Source of the DNA: CAZCFB01 sp964511535
Lineage (GTDB): Bacteria; Myxococcota_A; Polyangia; GCA-2747355; CAZCFB01
Assembly (NCBI GenBank): GCA_964511535.1
Contig: CAZEFW010000006.1
Coordinates: 1-64,000 of the forward strand
Length of the DNA: 64,000 bases
Direction: 5' to 3'
How positions within the stretch are numbered: position 1 is the first letter of the stretch; every line of letters begins with the position of its first letter. The position numbers were made by a program, and so were the translations under genes. This document shows, one piece after another, positions 53,976-61,420 of the stretch. Under the pieces are notes generated by a model. It did no database searches, was not told the DNA's origin, and worked only from the letters and a program-made list of their open reading frames with translations.

Positions 53976-55706
53976 TCAGCGGATGTAGATCACGTAGCGC
54001 CAGCCCGCCTTGGCGGCGTCGGCCGTGTTCCCGGTGAGGCAGCACTTGCTGGAGCTCCAGTTGGCCCAGTGGCCGTGGGTCGACGCGTTTTTGTCGTAGC
54101 CCCACAGGATCTGCTGGCCCGTCCACCCGATGCCCACGTGGGGATAGGTCGGGCTGTTGCCCGTGTTCAGGGCGCGGGTGATCTGCTGCGGCATGATGCT
54201 GAAGGTGGCAATGGTCGCGTTGTTGCTGCAGGTCTTGGCCAGGTAGCACTCCGACGCCAGCCCCCCGGCCTTCTTGTAGGTGCCGTAGCGGCTGACGTCG
54301 GCGGTGGAGGACGCCGCCCAGCCGTAGACAACCTCGGTGTAGCTCTTGAGGGGCAGGTTGGTGGTGTGGATCGCCTTGCTCGAGCTGGCCACGCTCACGG
54401 GCGCGGTCATGGCGGCGCGGGTGGTGATCGACTTGTACATGGTGGCGGCGCCCGAGTTGTTGCTCGGCAGCTTCATCATGTTGTAGACCGCCAGCCAACC
54501 GCCTCCCAGGAAGGTCATCTCGCACTGGGCCATGAAGGGCGCCGTGCCCCCAGCGCCGTCCGGATCCAGCTTGTACGCCCCGTCGGGCGCCGAGGCGCAC
54601 CCCTTCTTGATGGCCGCGCACGACGCCGCGGTGGCGCACTTGCTCACGGCGGCATCGCAGAAGCCGCCCTTGCAGTCCGCGCACAGCGCGCACGCCTTGC
54701 CCGTGTCGCACCCGGGGCAGGACCCGCCGCCACAATCCACGTCGGTCTCGCTGCCGTTCTTCACCTTGTCCGTGCAGCTGGGCGTGGTGCACTTGCCCGC
54801 CACGCAGGAGCCGCTGATGCAGTCTGCCTTGACGCCGCACCCCTTGCCGTCGGCGCAGGCCGGGCAGTACTTGCCGCCGCAGTCCACGTCGGTCTCGCCG
54901 TCGTTCTTCACCTTGTCGGTGCAGGTGGGGAACGCGCAGACGCCCGCCTTGCACACCTTGGAGGCGCAGTCGGTATCCTTGGTACAGCCCCAGCCCGACG
55001 CGCATGCGTTGCAGGAGCCGCCGCCGCAGTCCACGTCGGTCTCCGCGCCGTTCTTTACCTTGTCAGCGCAGGTCGGAGCCACGCACTGGCCGGCCTGGCA
55101 CACGCCGCTCTGGCAATCCTTGGCCCCGAGGCAGCCCTTCTTGTCAGGGCAGGCCGCGCAGGCGGGCCCGCCGCAGTCCACGTCGGTCTCGCTGCCGTTC
55201 TTCACCGCGTCGTTGCACGCCGGGAAGGCGCAGACGCCGGCGTTACACACGCCGCTCCAGCAGTCCGCCGCCGCCTTGCACCAGCGGCCCGAGGCGCACT
55301 TGGGGCAGGTGGGCCCGCCGCAGTCCACGTCGGTCTCGGCCCCGTTCTGGCTCTTGTCCGTGCAGGTGGGGAGCGGCATGTCGGGCTGCAGCATGTCGGG
55401 CTGCAGCATGTCGGGCTGCAGCATGTCGGGCTGCATCATGTCGGGCTGCAGCATGTCGGGCTGCAGCATGTCGGGCTGCATTGCGTCGGGCTGCGACGCG
55501 TCGGGTGTCGGCATGTCGGGCAGCGCGCTGTCCGGGGCCTGCGTGTCCGGCGCCGGGGCGTCCGGCACGGGCCCGTCCTCTGTCACGGACTGATCGGGAG
55601 GCTGCGCGCCAGCGTCGGCGCCGGGCAGCGCCACGTCGTCTGAGCAGCCCGCGATGATGCCGCAAATCAGCGCGGCGCCGGTCAGGGTGAGGGTTCGTGG
55701 GGTCAT
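53976..55706 (-). CDS. Lipoprotein: QPDM stalk, five Cys modules, fibrinogen-like domain
   Basis: A 576-aa lipoprotein. The signal ends in IIAGC (Cys21). A stalk of PDAP/QPDML units (about 30-110) is followed by five Cys-rich repeats of about 43 residues, each with NGxETDVDCGGxxCxxC and DCxSGxCxxGxC (about 112-345). The C-terminal ~215 residues look like a fibrinogen-related (FReD/intelectin-like) lectin domain: SAPDGAYKLDPDGAGGTAPFMAQCEMTFLGGGWLAVYN is its classic opening. Such domains often bind acetylated sugars. The stalk would lift the lectin from the surface. It lies 50 bp downstream of the SLH gene on the same strand and may share its transcript. Confidence 0.85.
   Translation of the reverse strand: MTPRTLTLTGAALICGIIAGCSDDVALPGADAGAQPPDQSVTEDGPVPDAPAPDTQAPDSALPDMPTPDASQPDAMQPDMLQPDMLQPDMMQPDMLQPDMLQPDMLQPDMPLPTCTDKSQNGAETDVDCGGPTCPKCASGRWCKAAADCWSGVCNAGVCAFPACNDAVKNGSETDVDCGGPACAACPDKKGCLGAKDCQSGVCQAGQCVAPTCADKVKNGAETDVDCGGGSCNACASGWGCTKDTDCASKVCKAGVCAFPTCTDKVKNDGETDVDCGGKYCPACADGKGCGVKADCISGSCVAGKCTTPSCTDKVKNGSETDVDCGGGSCPGCDTGKACALCADCKGGFCDAAVSKCATAASCAAIKKGCASAPDGAYKLDPDGAGGTAPFMAQCEMTFLGGGWLAVYNMMKLPSNNSGAATMYKSITTRAAMTAPVSVASSSKAIHTTNLPLKSYTEVVYGWAASSTADVSRYGTYKKAGGLASECYLAKTCSNNATIATFSIMPQQITRALNTGNSPTYPHVGIGWTGQQILWGYDKNASTHGHWANWSSSKCCLTGNTADAAKAGWRYVIYIR
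55378..55500 (-). repeat. 15-bp tandem repeat encoding QPDML/QPDMM/QPDAM
   Basis: Consecutive 15-bp units (plus-strand form CATGTCGGGCTGCAG) with only single-base differences, inside the stalk of the fibrinogen-like lipoprotein. Near-identity at DNA level means the stalk length probably varies by slippage in steps of five residues. Confidence 0.85.
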
Positions 55707-55756
55707 GGCCTTCCTCGGTCCTGTGGGATCCCGAGGGTACCACGGCCCCCGATCCG

Positions 55757-57169
55757 CTATTTGACCAGGTAGGGCGACGGCAGCGGGCTGGTGAACGCCC
55801 CGCGCCTCAGCAGCGCCTGATGCAGAAAGGCCGCCGCCTCGGCGCCGGTGCAGCGTGCCGCGGGCTGCAGCTTGCGGGTGCTCGGGTAGCTCGCCACGAG
55901 CCCCGCCCGCGCCGCCGCGGCGAGCCTGGCCCGGGCCCAGCCCGACGCCTGCGCCGCGTCGTCGAAGCGGGCGGTCAGCTCGGCGTCACCTGCCGCGGGC
56001 AGCGCGAGGCCCGCCGCGAGGGTCACCAGGAGCTGCTCACGTGTCACCGATGCGCCCGGCGCAAAAACCCCCACCTCGGTCCCGGCCATGAAGCCCGCGC
56101 GCCATGCGCGACACGCCGCCCCGCGCGCCCAGTGTCCGACTGAGAGGTCCGCGAAGGGGCACGCGCCGCCCCGGCCCGTGGCCGCCGGCCAGCTGCGCAG
56201 CTCAAACGCCAGGTCCAGCAGCACCGCCGTCTCTGCCCGGGTCACCGGCTGGTGCGGTCGGTAGCTCCCGTCGGTGAAGCCGACGATGCGCTTGCTCCTG
56301 GCCATGCGGTTGATGAAGGGCGCGGCCCAGCTGCCGGCCACATCCCAGTAGGCGTGGGGACCGGCCGCCGCCCGCGCCGCGCCCTCGGCCACGGCGGGCG
56401 GGATCGCCAGGGTCACGTGATACTGCATCGGGTCGAGGTCGTCGACGGCCGGCAGCGAGCTGGTCAGCTTCACGATCTTTCCTGCCTTGTCCCGCTCGAG
56501 CCGCAGCCACGGCGTGGCCATCCATTGCCGCCGGTAGCCGAGGTCGTAGTAGTACCGCTTCGAGACCATGTGCTCGCGCCAGGTGCCGCCGGCGTTGTCC
56601 GGCCGGTACCAGTTGTTGTGGTAGGCCAGGATGTTTCCGCGGCCGTCCACATCGCCCACCACGGCGATGTGCCCGTCACCGGACTTGCCGGAGCAGTCCT
56701 TGTTCAGGCAGCCGGCGATGAGGGTCCCGGCTGGCAGCCGCCCGCCGTACAGGCCGTTGAGGGCCTTGATGATGCCCGTCCGGTCCTTCGGCAACGCCAC
56801 GATGCGGCCGCCGGCGGCGCGCACCCTGTCCACCATCGTGGGCACCAGCAGCGAGCTGTAGCCGGCCAGCCCCGCCATCTCCAGCACTCGTGAGAGGTTC
56901 TTGGCGCAGGTCGCCGGCTGCACGAAGGCGGGGTGGTTGACCTGCTCGGTGAGCCAGCGCTGCGACGCCTCGAAGACGCGCAGGCCCGCCGGCGTGAGCA
57001 GGTCGAACCGCCGCTCGGCGAGCCGCACGGATTCGGAGCTCTGCCCGTCGCTGGTGAAGGGGCGCAGGGACCCGCTGTCCCCGGCCTGACCCGATCCGAG
57101 CTCGGCCTGACAGCCCAGGGCAAGGCAGAGCGTGAGCGTGATGGCGATGCTGTGGCGTACATCTCTCAT
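55757..57169 (-). CDS. Lipoprotein with SLH domains and N-terminal putative hydrolase domain
   Basis: A 470-aa lipoprotein; lipobox LALGC (Cys20). Residues about 65-265 form a globular domain with QPATCAKNLSRVLEMAG, TLIAGCLNKDCSG and GDGHIAVVGDVDG...YHNNWY, the Cys early and GHIAVVG later being reminiscent of NlpC/CHAP-type papain-like folds; this is tentative. Residues about 285-460 hold three SLH-type repeats (WAAPFINRMARSKRIVGFTDGSYRPHQPVTRAETAVLL, HWARGAACRAWRAGFMAG...FAPGASVTREQLLVTLA, RARLAAAARAGLV...), which anchor proteins to cell-wall polymers. Likely exported and wall-associated. Gap to the upstream C39-like gene is 41 bp, so both may be transcribed from the sigma-54 promoter. Confidence 0.75.
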   Translation of the reverse strand: MRDVRHSIAITLTLCLALGCQAELGSGQAGDSGSLRPFTSDGQSSESVRLAERRFDLLTPAGLRVFEASQRWLTEQVNHPAFVQPATCAKNLSRVLEMAGLAGYSSLLVPTMVDRVRAAGGRIVALPKDRTGIIKALNGLYGGRLPAGTLIAGCLNKDCSGKSGDGHIAVVGDVDGRGNILAYHNNWYRPDNAGGTWREHMVSKRYYYDLGYRRQWMATPWLRLERDKAGKIVKLTSSLPAVDDLDPMQYHVTLAIPPAVAEGAARAAAGPHAYWDVAGSWAAPFINRMARSKRIVGFTDGSYRPHQPVTRAETAVLLDLAFELRSWPAATGRGGACPFADLSVGHWARGAACRAWRAGFMAGTEVGVFAPGASVTREQLLVTLAAGLALPAAGDAELTARFDDAAQASGWARARLAAAARAGLVASYPSTRKLQPAARCTGAEAAAFLHQALLRRGAFTSPLPSPYLVK

Positions 57170-57210
57170 GGTGACTCTCTCGCGGTGGTGCAGGGGGGGC
57201 GGCGCCGGGT

Positions 57211-58410
57211 TCAGCGCACCTCGTGGTACCAGATCGGCACGCTGTTATGTCCGTTGGTGGAGACGATTGCCTTCTCCAGCGCGGCGGCCTGGTAGCGCAC
57301 CCGGCGACCCGCGGTCTGGCCGTAGCCCCCGCCGTAGCCGCCCTTGAAAACCTGGCTCCAGCGGCCCGCCGGATCGTTGGCGGTGTAGTGGGTCCCGTCA
57401 TAGCCGGTGAGCACGAGGACATGGCCGTAGCCGGTGAAGTAGCCGTGCACGATGACCGGCTTGCCGACCTTGAGCAGGGCGCGCACGTCGGAGACCCGCC
57501 CGTCGGTGTGGGCCCGCAGCCGGCGCGAGGTGCCCATCTTGGCCGCGTAGTGGTTGAACACCTGGGCCAGCCCGGCTGGGGACTGGGCCTTGTTCTTGCC
57601 GAAGTACTTGGTGATGGTGTCCGGGGTTCCGCTCCAGCCGTAGTACTTGAGCACCATGGCCAGCGACGTGTTCTGGCACGAGGCCGAGGGATGCAGCGCG
57701 TTGTTGTACTGGTAGAAGTACGGCATCTTGTTGATCAGGTCAGACGGGTTGTGGCCGGGGCCGGGGCCGGGCGTCTTGACGGTGATGGTGATGGAGCTCT
57801 TGGTGAGCCAGCGCCCCTGCTCGTCATACGCCCGCGCCGAGATGGTGCGTCGACCCACCTTGTACATGGTGACCTGCCGGGCGAAGCCGCCCTGGCCGTT
57901 GGACGACTCGGCGAACTTGAACATGCCATCGGCCCAGTACTCCACGCGCCGGATGTTTGCGGACGCGTCGACCCTGAGCCAGAAGCCGTTGTCCACCGAG
58001 GAGCCGTCCGCGGGGGCGGCGAAGCGGAGGAAGGTGCCCTGGGGTTTGGGATGCGGCGGGGACTGCTTGACCAGGCACAGCGCTGTGCCGTAGGCCCAGC
58101 CGATGGTCCCGGCGACGTCCAGCCGATGCCAGGAGTAGAGGCGCTCCATGACGGTCCCCCTGGTCCCCTCTGGCATGTAGCGGATGATGGCGCCGTAGGG
58201 GGACGGGTCCCTGCGCAGGGGGAGGCCGGATTTGAATTTGCACACCTGCACCTCGGTCCCCGGCGGGAACCGGGTGGAGGAAAAAGTGCTCAGGTCCTCC
58301 GGCGGCGCGCCGGGCTCTGGCTCGAGCCCGCCGAGGTCGGCGGAGCAGGCGGCCAGGCACAGGGTCAGACCGGTCAGTGCAGGGGCGATTTTCCAGGCGC
58401 TCGGGGTCAT
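57211..58410 (-). CDS. Lipoprotein with SH3-like and C39-like peptidase domains
   Basis: A 399-aa lipoprotein, start supported by GAGAGG and by a sigma-54 promoter whose mRNA begins at 58433 (ruling out the longer frame to 58467). The signal ends in CLAAC (about Cys20). Residues 50-115 are SH3b-like (VCKFKSGLPLRRDPSPYGAIIRYMPEG, WAYGTALC); about 125-215 an Ig-like unit; about 230-399 a peptidase C39-like domain with the Cys in SASCQNTSLAMVLKYYG, HGYFTGYGHVLVLTGYDG and ANDPAGRW. It could be a wall hydrolase or a maturation protease. It probably heads a transcript with the SLH gene. Confidence 0.8.
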   Translation of the reverse strand: MTPSAWKIAPALTGLTLCLAACSADLGGLEPEPGAPPEDLSTFSSTRFPPGTEVQVCKFKSGLPLRRDPSPYGAIIRYMPEGTRGTVMERLYSWHRLDVAGTIGWAYGTALCLVKQSPPHPKPQGTFLRFAAPADGSSVDNGFWLRVDASANIRRVEYWADGMFKFAESSNGQGGFARQVTMYKVGRRTISARAYDEQGRWLTKSSITITVKTPGPGPGHNPSDLINKMPYFYQYNNALHPSASCQNTSLAMVLKYYGWSGTPDTITKYFGKNKAQSPAGLAQVFNHYAAKMGTSRRLRAHTDGRVSDVRALLKVGKPVIVHGYFTGYGHVLVLTGYDGTHYTANDPAGRWSQVFKGGYGGGYGQTAGRRVRYQAAALEKAIVSTNGHNSVPIWYHEVR

Positions 58411-58443
58411 TTTTCCTCTCTCATGGATGCGCCCTGAAGCATT

Positions 58444-58459
58444 TGCAAGGCAGGTGCCG
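58444..58459 (-). promoter_or_regulatory. Sigma-54 promoter of the C39-like lipoprotein
   Basis: Minus-strand CGGCACCTGCCTTGCA: GGCAC and TTGCA boxes exact with GG-N10-GC spacing; mismatches only at the outer T and the purine after GGCAC. Start near 58433, leader of 23 nt with the GAGAGG ribosome site. Confidence 0.7.
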
Positions 58460-58510
58460 ACTTTCATCGAAATGAGGGCATTGAAATCATGCGGTTTCTT
58501 CTTTCACCCG

Positions 58511-58528
58511 GTGGGGGATATCCCCCAC
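58511..58528. promoter_or_regulatory. Perfect 18-bp palindrome GTGGGGGAT/ATCCCCCAC
   Basis: Fully symmetrical and centred about 87 bp upstream of the predicted sigma-54 start at 58433, where enhancer sites for sigma-54 activators commonly lie. A candidate activator-binding site. Confidence 0.55.
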
Positions 58529-58642
58529 TTGAGGACAAGTGTCATCAGTAATAAAACAGGATGGTCAATTTTAAAAACGGTCATTCGGTTTTAACGCGTG
58601 GAAAAGCCGGTATTAAGGCCCGGTGAATCCATGCTTGCCCGA

Positions 58643-58670
58643 TGTTTAAAACGATTGATCGTTTTAAACA
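58643..58670. promoter_or_regulatory. 28-bp palindrome TGTTTAAAACGAT-TG-ATCGTTTTAAACA
   Basis: Perfect 13-bp arms with a 2-bp centre, in an AT-rich stretch about 220 bp upstream of the sigma-54 start. The 58411-58735 space (325 bp) holds no supported gene and is AT-rich compared with its surroundings. It may be an enhancer or operator; a role as 3' hairpin of the upstream gene cluster is possible but the 58736 gene ends just before it. Confidence 0.55.
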
Positions 58671-58735
58671 CTGGAATGTTCGTTCTGTTATTCCTGGGCT
58701 ACAGCGCAGGAGCAGAGGCGCCACAGGACCGCCGG

Positions 58736-60091
58736 TCAGGGCACCGCCGGGGTCAACCTGTCCACCCAGAAATACCCGTCGTACAGCTGCCCGGCGGAGC
58801 CCACGAGCGTCACCAGAGACGGCGCTGACAGGGGGTTGGCCTGGCAGCGCGCGCCGGGCGCGTGGGTGGGGATGAAAGCACGGTCAACGGCCGCGGCGAG
58901 CATGGCGTCCGCCACAACCCGGGGGTAGGAGGACATGGGAAATGTCGCCCCGAGGTAGTACACCTCGCTCGCCGGGCCGTAGACCGGCATCAACGTCACC
59001 ACTGCCCCCCTGGTGGCGGGCAGATCGTTATCCAGCATGTACGCCACGGCGCCCTGCTTTTTCTTGGCGTGCGAGGCCCCCATGTGGGCGTAAAGCCGCT
59101 TGTGCCCGCTGGCGAAGGCGACGCCGAAGTTGTGGAACATCAGCGCCTCCCGGCTGGCCTTCCACGCCGCCATCTCCGTGCCGCTGGCCTGAGCGTACAG
59201 CGGCGACTGCATGAAGGCGCCCAGGTACAGCGCCGTTGCCAGCTGCCGGGCGCGCTCGCACCGGGCTGCGCCCAGGGCGGCGCACATGCCTGCCGCGGCC
59301 TTGATCTGCGAGGCGTACGCGCTCGTCTTGCCGACGTAGGCCGCGTCGATGCGCTTGTCCAGGTACGCCATGGGCACGGGCAGTCCCTTGAGCAGCGCCG
59401 TGGCCGCCGCCCCCGGGGACGCCTTGGCCATGGCGGACAGCTGCTCCACCGCCCAGCCGGTGCGCCACGGCACGTCCACGCCGTACACCGGCGGGGTCAC
59501 GCCCTTGAGCTTCAGCGACCGCAGGCGCTCGGCGAACACGCGCCGCATGTCGTTTTTGGAGACGGTGTTCAGGTAGTAGTAATCAAGCGAGGCGGTCTTG
59601 CCGGAGTCGATGTACTTCCGATACGCCTCCGGGAAATCCATGGGCACCTCCAGCGCCAGCCCGTCAACCTGCTTCTGCTCCAGCAGGTGCTGGAACAGGT
59701 CCGCGCTGGCGGCACCCAGCTCGTTGGAGCCGTGCACCTCGCCGAAGATGAGCAGCTTCTTTCCGGCCACCAGCTGACTGAAGACATCGAACTGCCACCG
59801 CCGCTGCTTGTTTCGATCCTCGCAGGTCACCGGGATGGCGGCCTCCTTGACGAAGGTCTGCACCCCGGCGGACGTGGACGGGGCCGGCGTGGTCTTGGTG
59901 CAGCTGGAGATGCCCGCCTGCTTGCCGCAGGTGCCGCCGAGGCCCTGGTCGGGAGAGGGCAGCGCGCCGTCGAGGGCGGCCCCGCCGTCCAGGACGCGGG
60001 ACTGGTCTGCGGAGTGGTCGGTGTCGCCGCAGCCGGCGGCGAGAGTCAGCGCCAGGATCAGGCTGGAAAGGATGCGTGCGGTGCGCGCCAT
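58736..60091 (-). CDS. EreA/ChaN-like (TIKI-fold) lipoprotein
   Basis: A 451-aa lipoprotein; lipobox LAAGC (Cys21). The core has KKLLIFGEVHGSNELG, DGLALEVPMDFPEAYRKYI, PPVYGVDVPWR, EALMFHNFGVAF and RLYAHMGASHAKKK. The GEVHGS/GxxHA pattern with conserved Glu and His belongs to the erythromycin-esterase/ChaN/TIKI superfamily, used for haem or metal binding or for hydrolysis. Activity here cannot be fixed from sequence. A disordered Asp/Gly-rich linker (VLDGGAALDGALPSPDQG) follows the lipobox. Member of the same-strand lipoprotein run. Confidence 0.8.
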   Translation of the reverse strand: MARTARILSSLILALTLAAGCGDTDHSADQSRVLDGGAALDGALPSPDQGLGGTCGKQAGISSCTKTTPAPSTSAGVQTFVKEAAIPVTCEDRNKQRRWQFDVFSQLVAGKKLLIFGEVHGSNELGAASADLFQHLLEQKQVDGLALEVPMDFPEAYRKYIDSGKTASLDYYYLNTVSKNDMRRVFAERLRSLKLKGVTPPVYGVDVPWRTGWAVEQLSAMAKASPGAAATALLKGLPVPMAYLDKRIDAAYVGKTSAYASQIKAAAGMCAALGAARCERARQLATALYLGAFMQSPLYAQASGTEMAAWKASREALMFHNFGVAFASGHKRLYAHMGASHAKKKQGAVAYMLDNDLPATRGAVVTLMPVYGPASEVYYLGATFPMSSYPRVVADAMLAAAVDRAFIPTHAPGARCQANPLSAPSLVTLVGSAGQLYDGYFWVDRLTPAVP

Positions 60092-60188
60092 GTGGATGCT
60101 CCCCGGTGTGTGTGCCCCCAGTGGTTCGTCACCAGGTATGTGGGGGTTCGCCGGCGCAGGTCGCGCACAAAAGCGCCGCCAGGGAGCT

Positions 60189-61298
60189 TCAGCTGCAGCC
60201 GAAGTAGCTCTTGCTCGACAGCCAGCCGCAGCGCTGACCCTTGCTGGCGCAGTTCAGCGACTTGACCTGGTTCTTCTCGCACCACACCACCGTGCTGCCG
60301 CTGCAGCGCCCCTTGTAGGTCTCCCCCTTGCACGCCTGGGCTGGCGGCGCGTACGGCTTGTTCAGGCAGTTGAAGAACTTCTTGTTGTCGTCGTAGCCGC
60401 AGCGCTGACCCTTGCTGGCGCAGTTCAGCGACTTGACCTGGTTCTTCTCGCACCACACCACCGTGCTGCCGCTGCAGCGTCCCTTGTAGGTTTCACCCTT
60501 GCAGGGGTTCGCCTTGGGCTGGGGCTGGGGCGCCGCCGGCGGCGCGGCGGGCTGGCTCACCTTGCCCACGAAGTCGAGGTAGCGGTCCACCCGGGTGTCC
60601 ACCCCATAGCGGCGGCAGTTGGCGTCGCCGTAGCTGGTCACGCCGGCCACGTAGTAGCGCCCCTGCGCGTCCTGGTGCAGCGCCGGGCCGCCGGAGTCGC
60701 CCTGGCAGGTGTTCCGCCCCGGCTCGCTGTAGGTGAAGGTGGTGGAGTTCACCCGGGTGACCTGGATCCAGACCGCCCGCTTGCGCCCGCTGGCGTTGCT
60801 GTAGCCGCCGGTGCGGCCGTAGCCGACGAAGAACAGCTTCTTGCCGATGAAGCTGCTGCTCATGTGCTTGAGCACGCCGAGGTGAGGCACTGGCGCGTCC
60901 TTGCTCAGCATGATGATCCCGATGTCGTTCCGGATCTGGCTGTGGTTGTAGCTCGGATGGGGGATCAGCCGCGCCGCCGGGATGGAGGCCTCGGGCTGGT
61001 AGGCGTTGGCGCCGATGACGAAGCGCATGTACTTTGCGCTCTTGCCTCGCAGGCAGTGGGCAGCGGTGAGCACCTTTCGCGGGCCGATGAGGGTGCCGGT
61101 GCAGCTCGCCCGGTTGCCGTACATCAGGGCTCCCACGGCGGGTAGCCCGTTGTAGCTGGTGCCGCCGACGATGGACCGCCCATGTCCTGCGGAGGGCGAC
61201 CCCTGCTCGGGGGATCCGCAGGCCATGGCGACCACGGCGATGAGCGAAATCAGGGATGATACGCGGGGGGATGATTCGGTAGAGCCACCTTCGGACAT
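60189..61298 (-). CDS. Secreted trypsin-like serine protease with two C-terminal Cys repeats
   Basis: A 369-aa S1 protease. AAGGAGG precedes the ATG. A signal sequence (SLISLIAVVAMAC, lipobox-like) is followed by IVGGTSYNG, the usual activation-site N-terminus, and the catalytic triad: TAAHC (His), NDIGIIML (Asp) and GDSGGP (Ser). After a Pro/Gln linker come two almost identical Cys modules (CKGETYKGRCSGSTVVWCEK...NCASKGQRCG), whose DNA copies (60225-60332 and 60396-60503) differ at three positions, so the duplication is recent. The modules may bind substrate or surface. Zymogen activation is expected because mature Ile follows Gly-Arg-Ser. Confidence 0.9.
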   Translation of the reverse strand: MSEGGSTESSPRVSSLISLIAVVAMACGSPEQGSPSAGHGRSIVGGTSYNGLPAVGALMYGNRASCTGTLIGPRKVLTAAHCLRGKSAKYMRFVIGANAYQPEASIPAARLIPHPSYNHSQIRNDIGIIMLSKDAPVPHLGVLKHMSSSFIGKKLFFVGYGRTGGYSNASGRKRAVWIQVTRVNSTTFTYSEPGRNTCQGDSGGPALHQDAQGRYYVAGVTSYGDANCRRYGVDTRVDRYLDFVGKVSQPAAPPAAPQPQPKANPCKGETYKGRCSGSTVVWCEKNQVKSLNCASKGQRCGYDDNKKFFNCLNKPYAPPAQACKGETYKGRCSGSTVVWCEKNQVKSLNCASKGQRCGWLSSKSYFGCS

Positions 61299-61420
61299 TG
61301 AACCTCCTTGCCTGGGTTACGCGGCCGGGTGGCCGCGGAAAAATTCCTCCTTATCCAGGTAAGAGGGGGGCAAAACTGATTTGTCGCGTCCGAAGCTGAA
61401 AAAATCTTCTGAAAGTGGAA

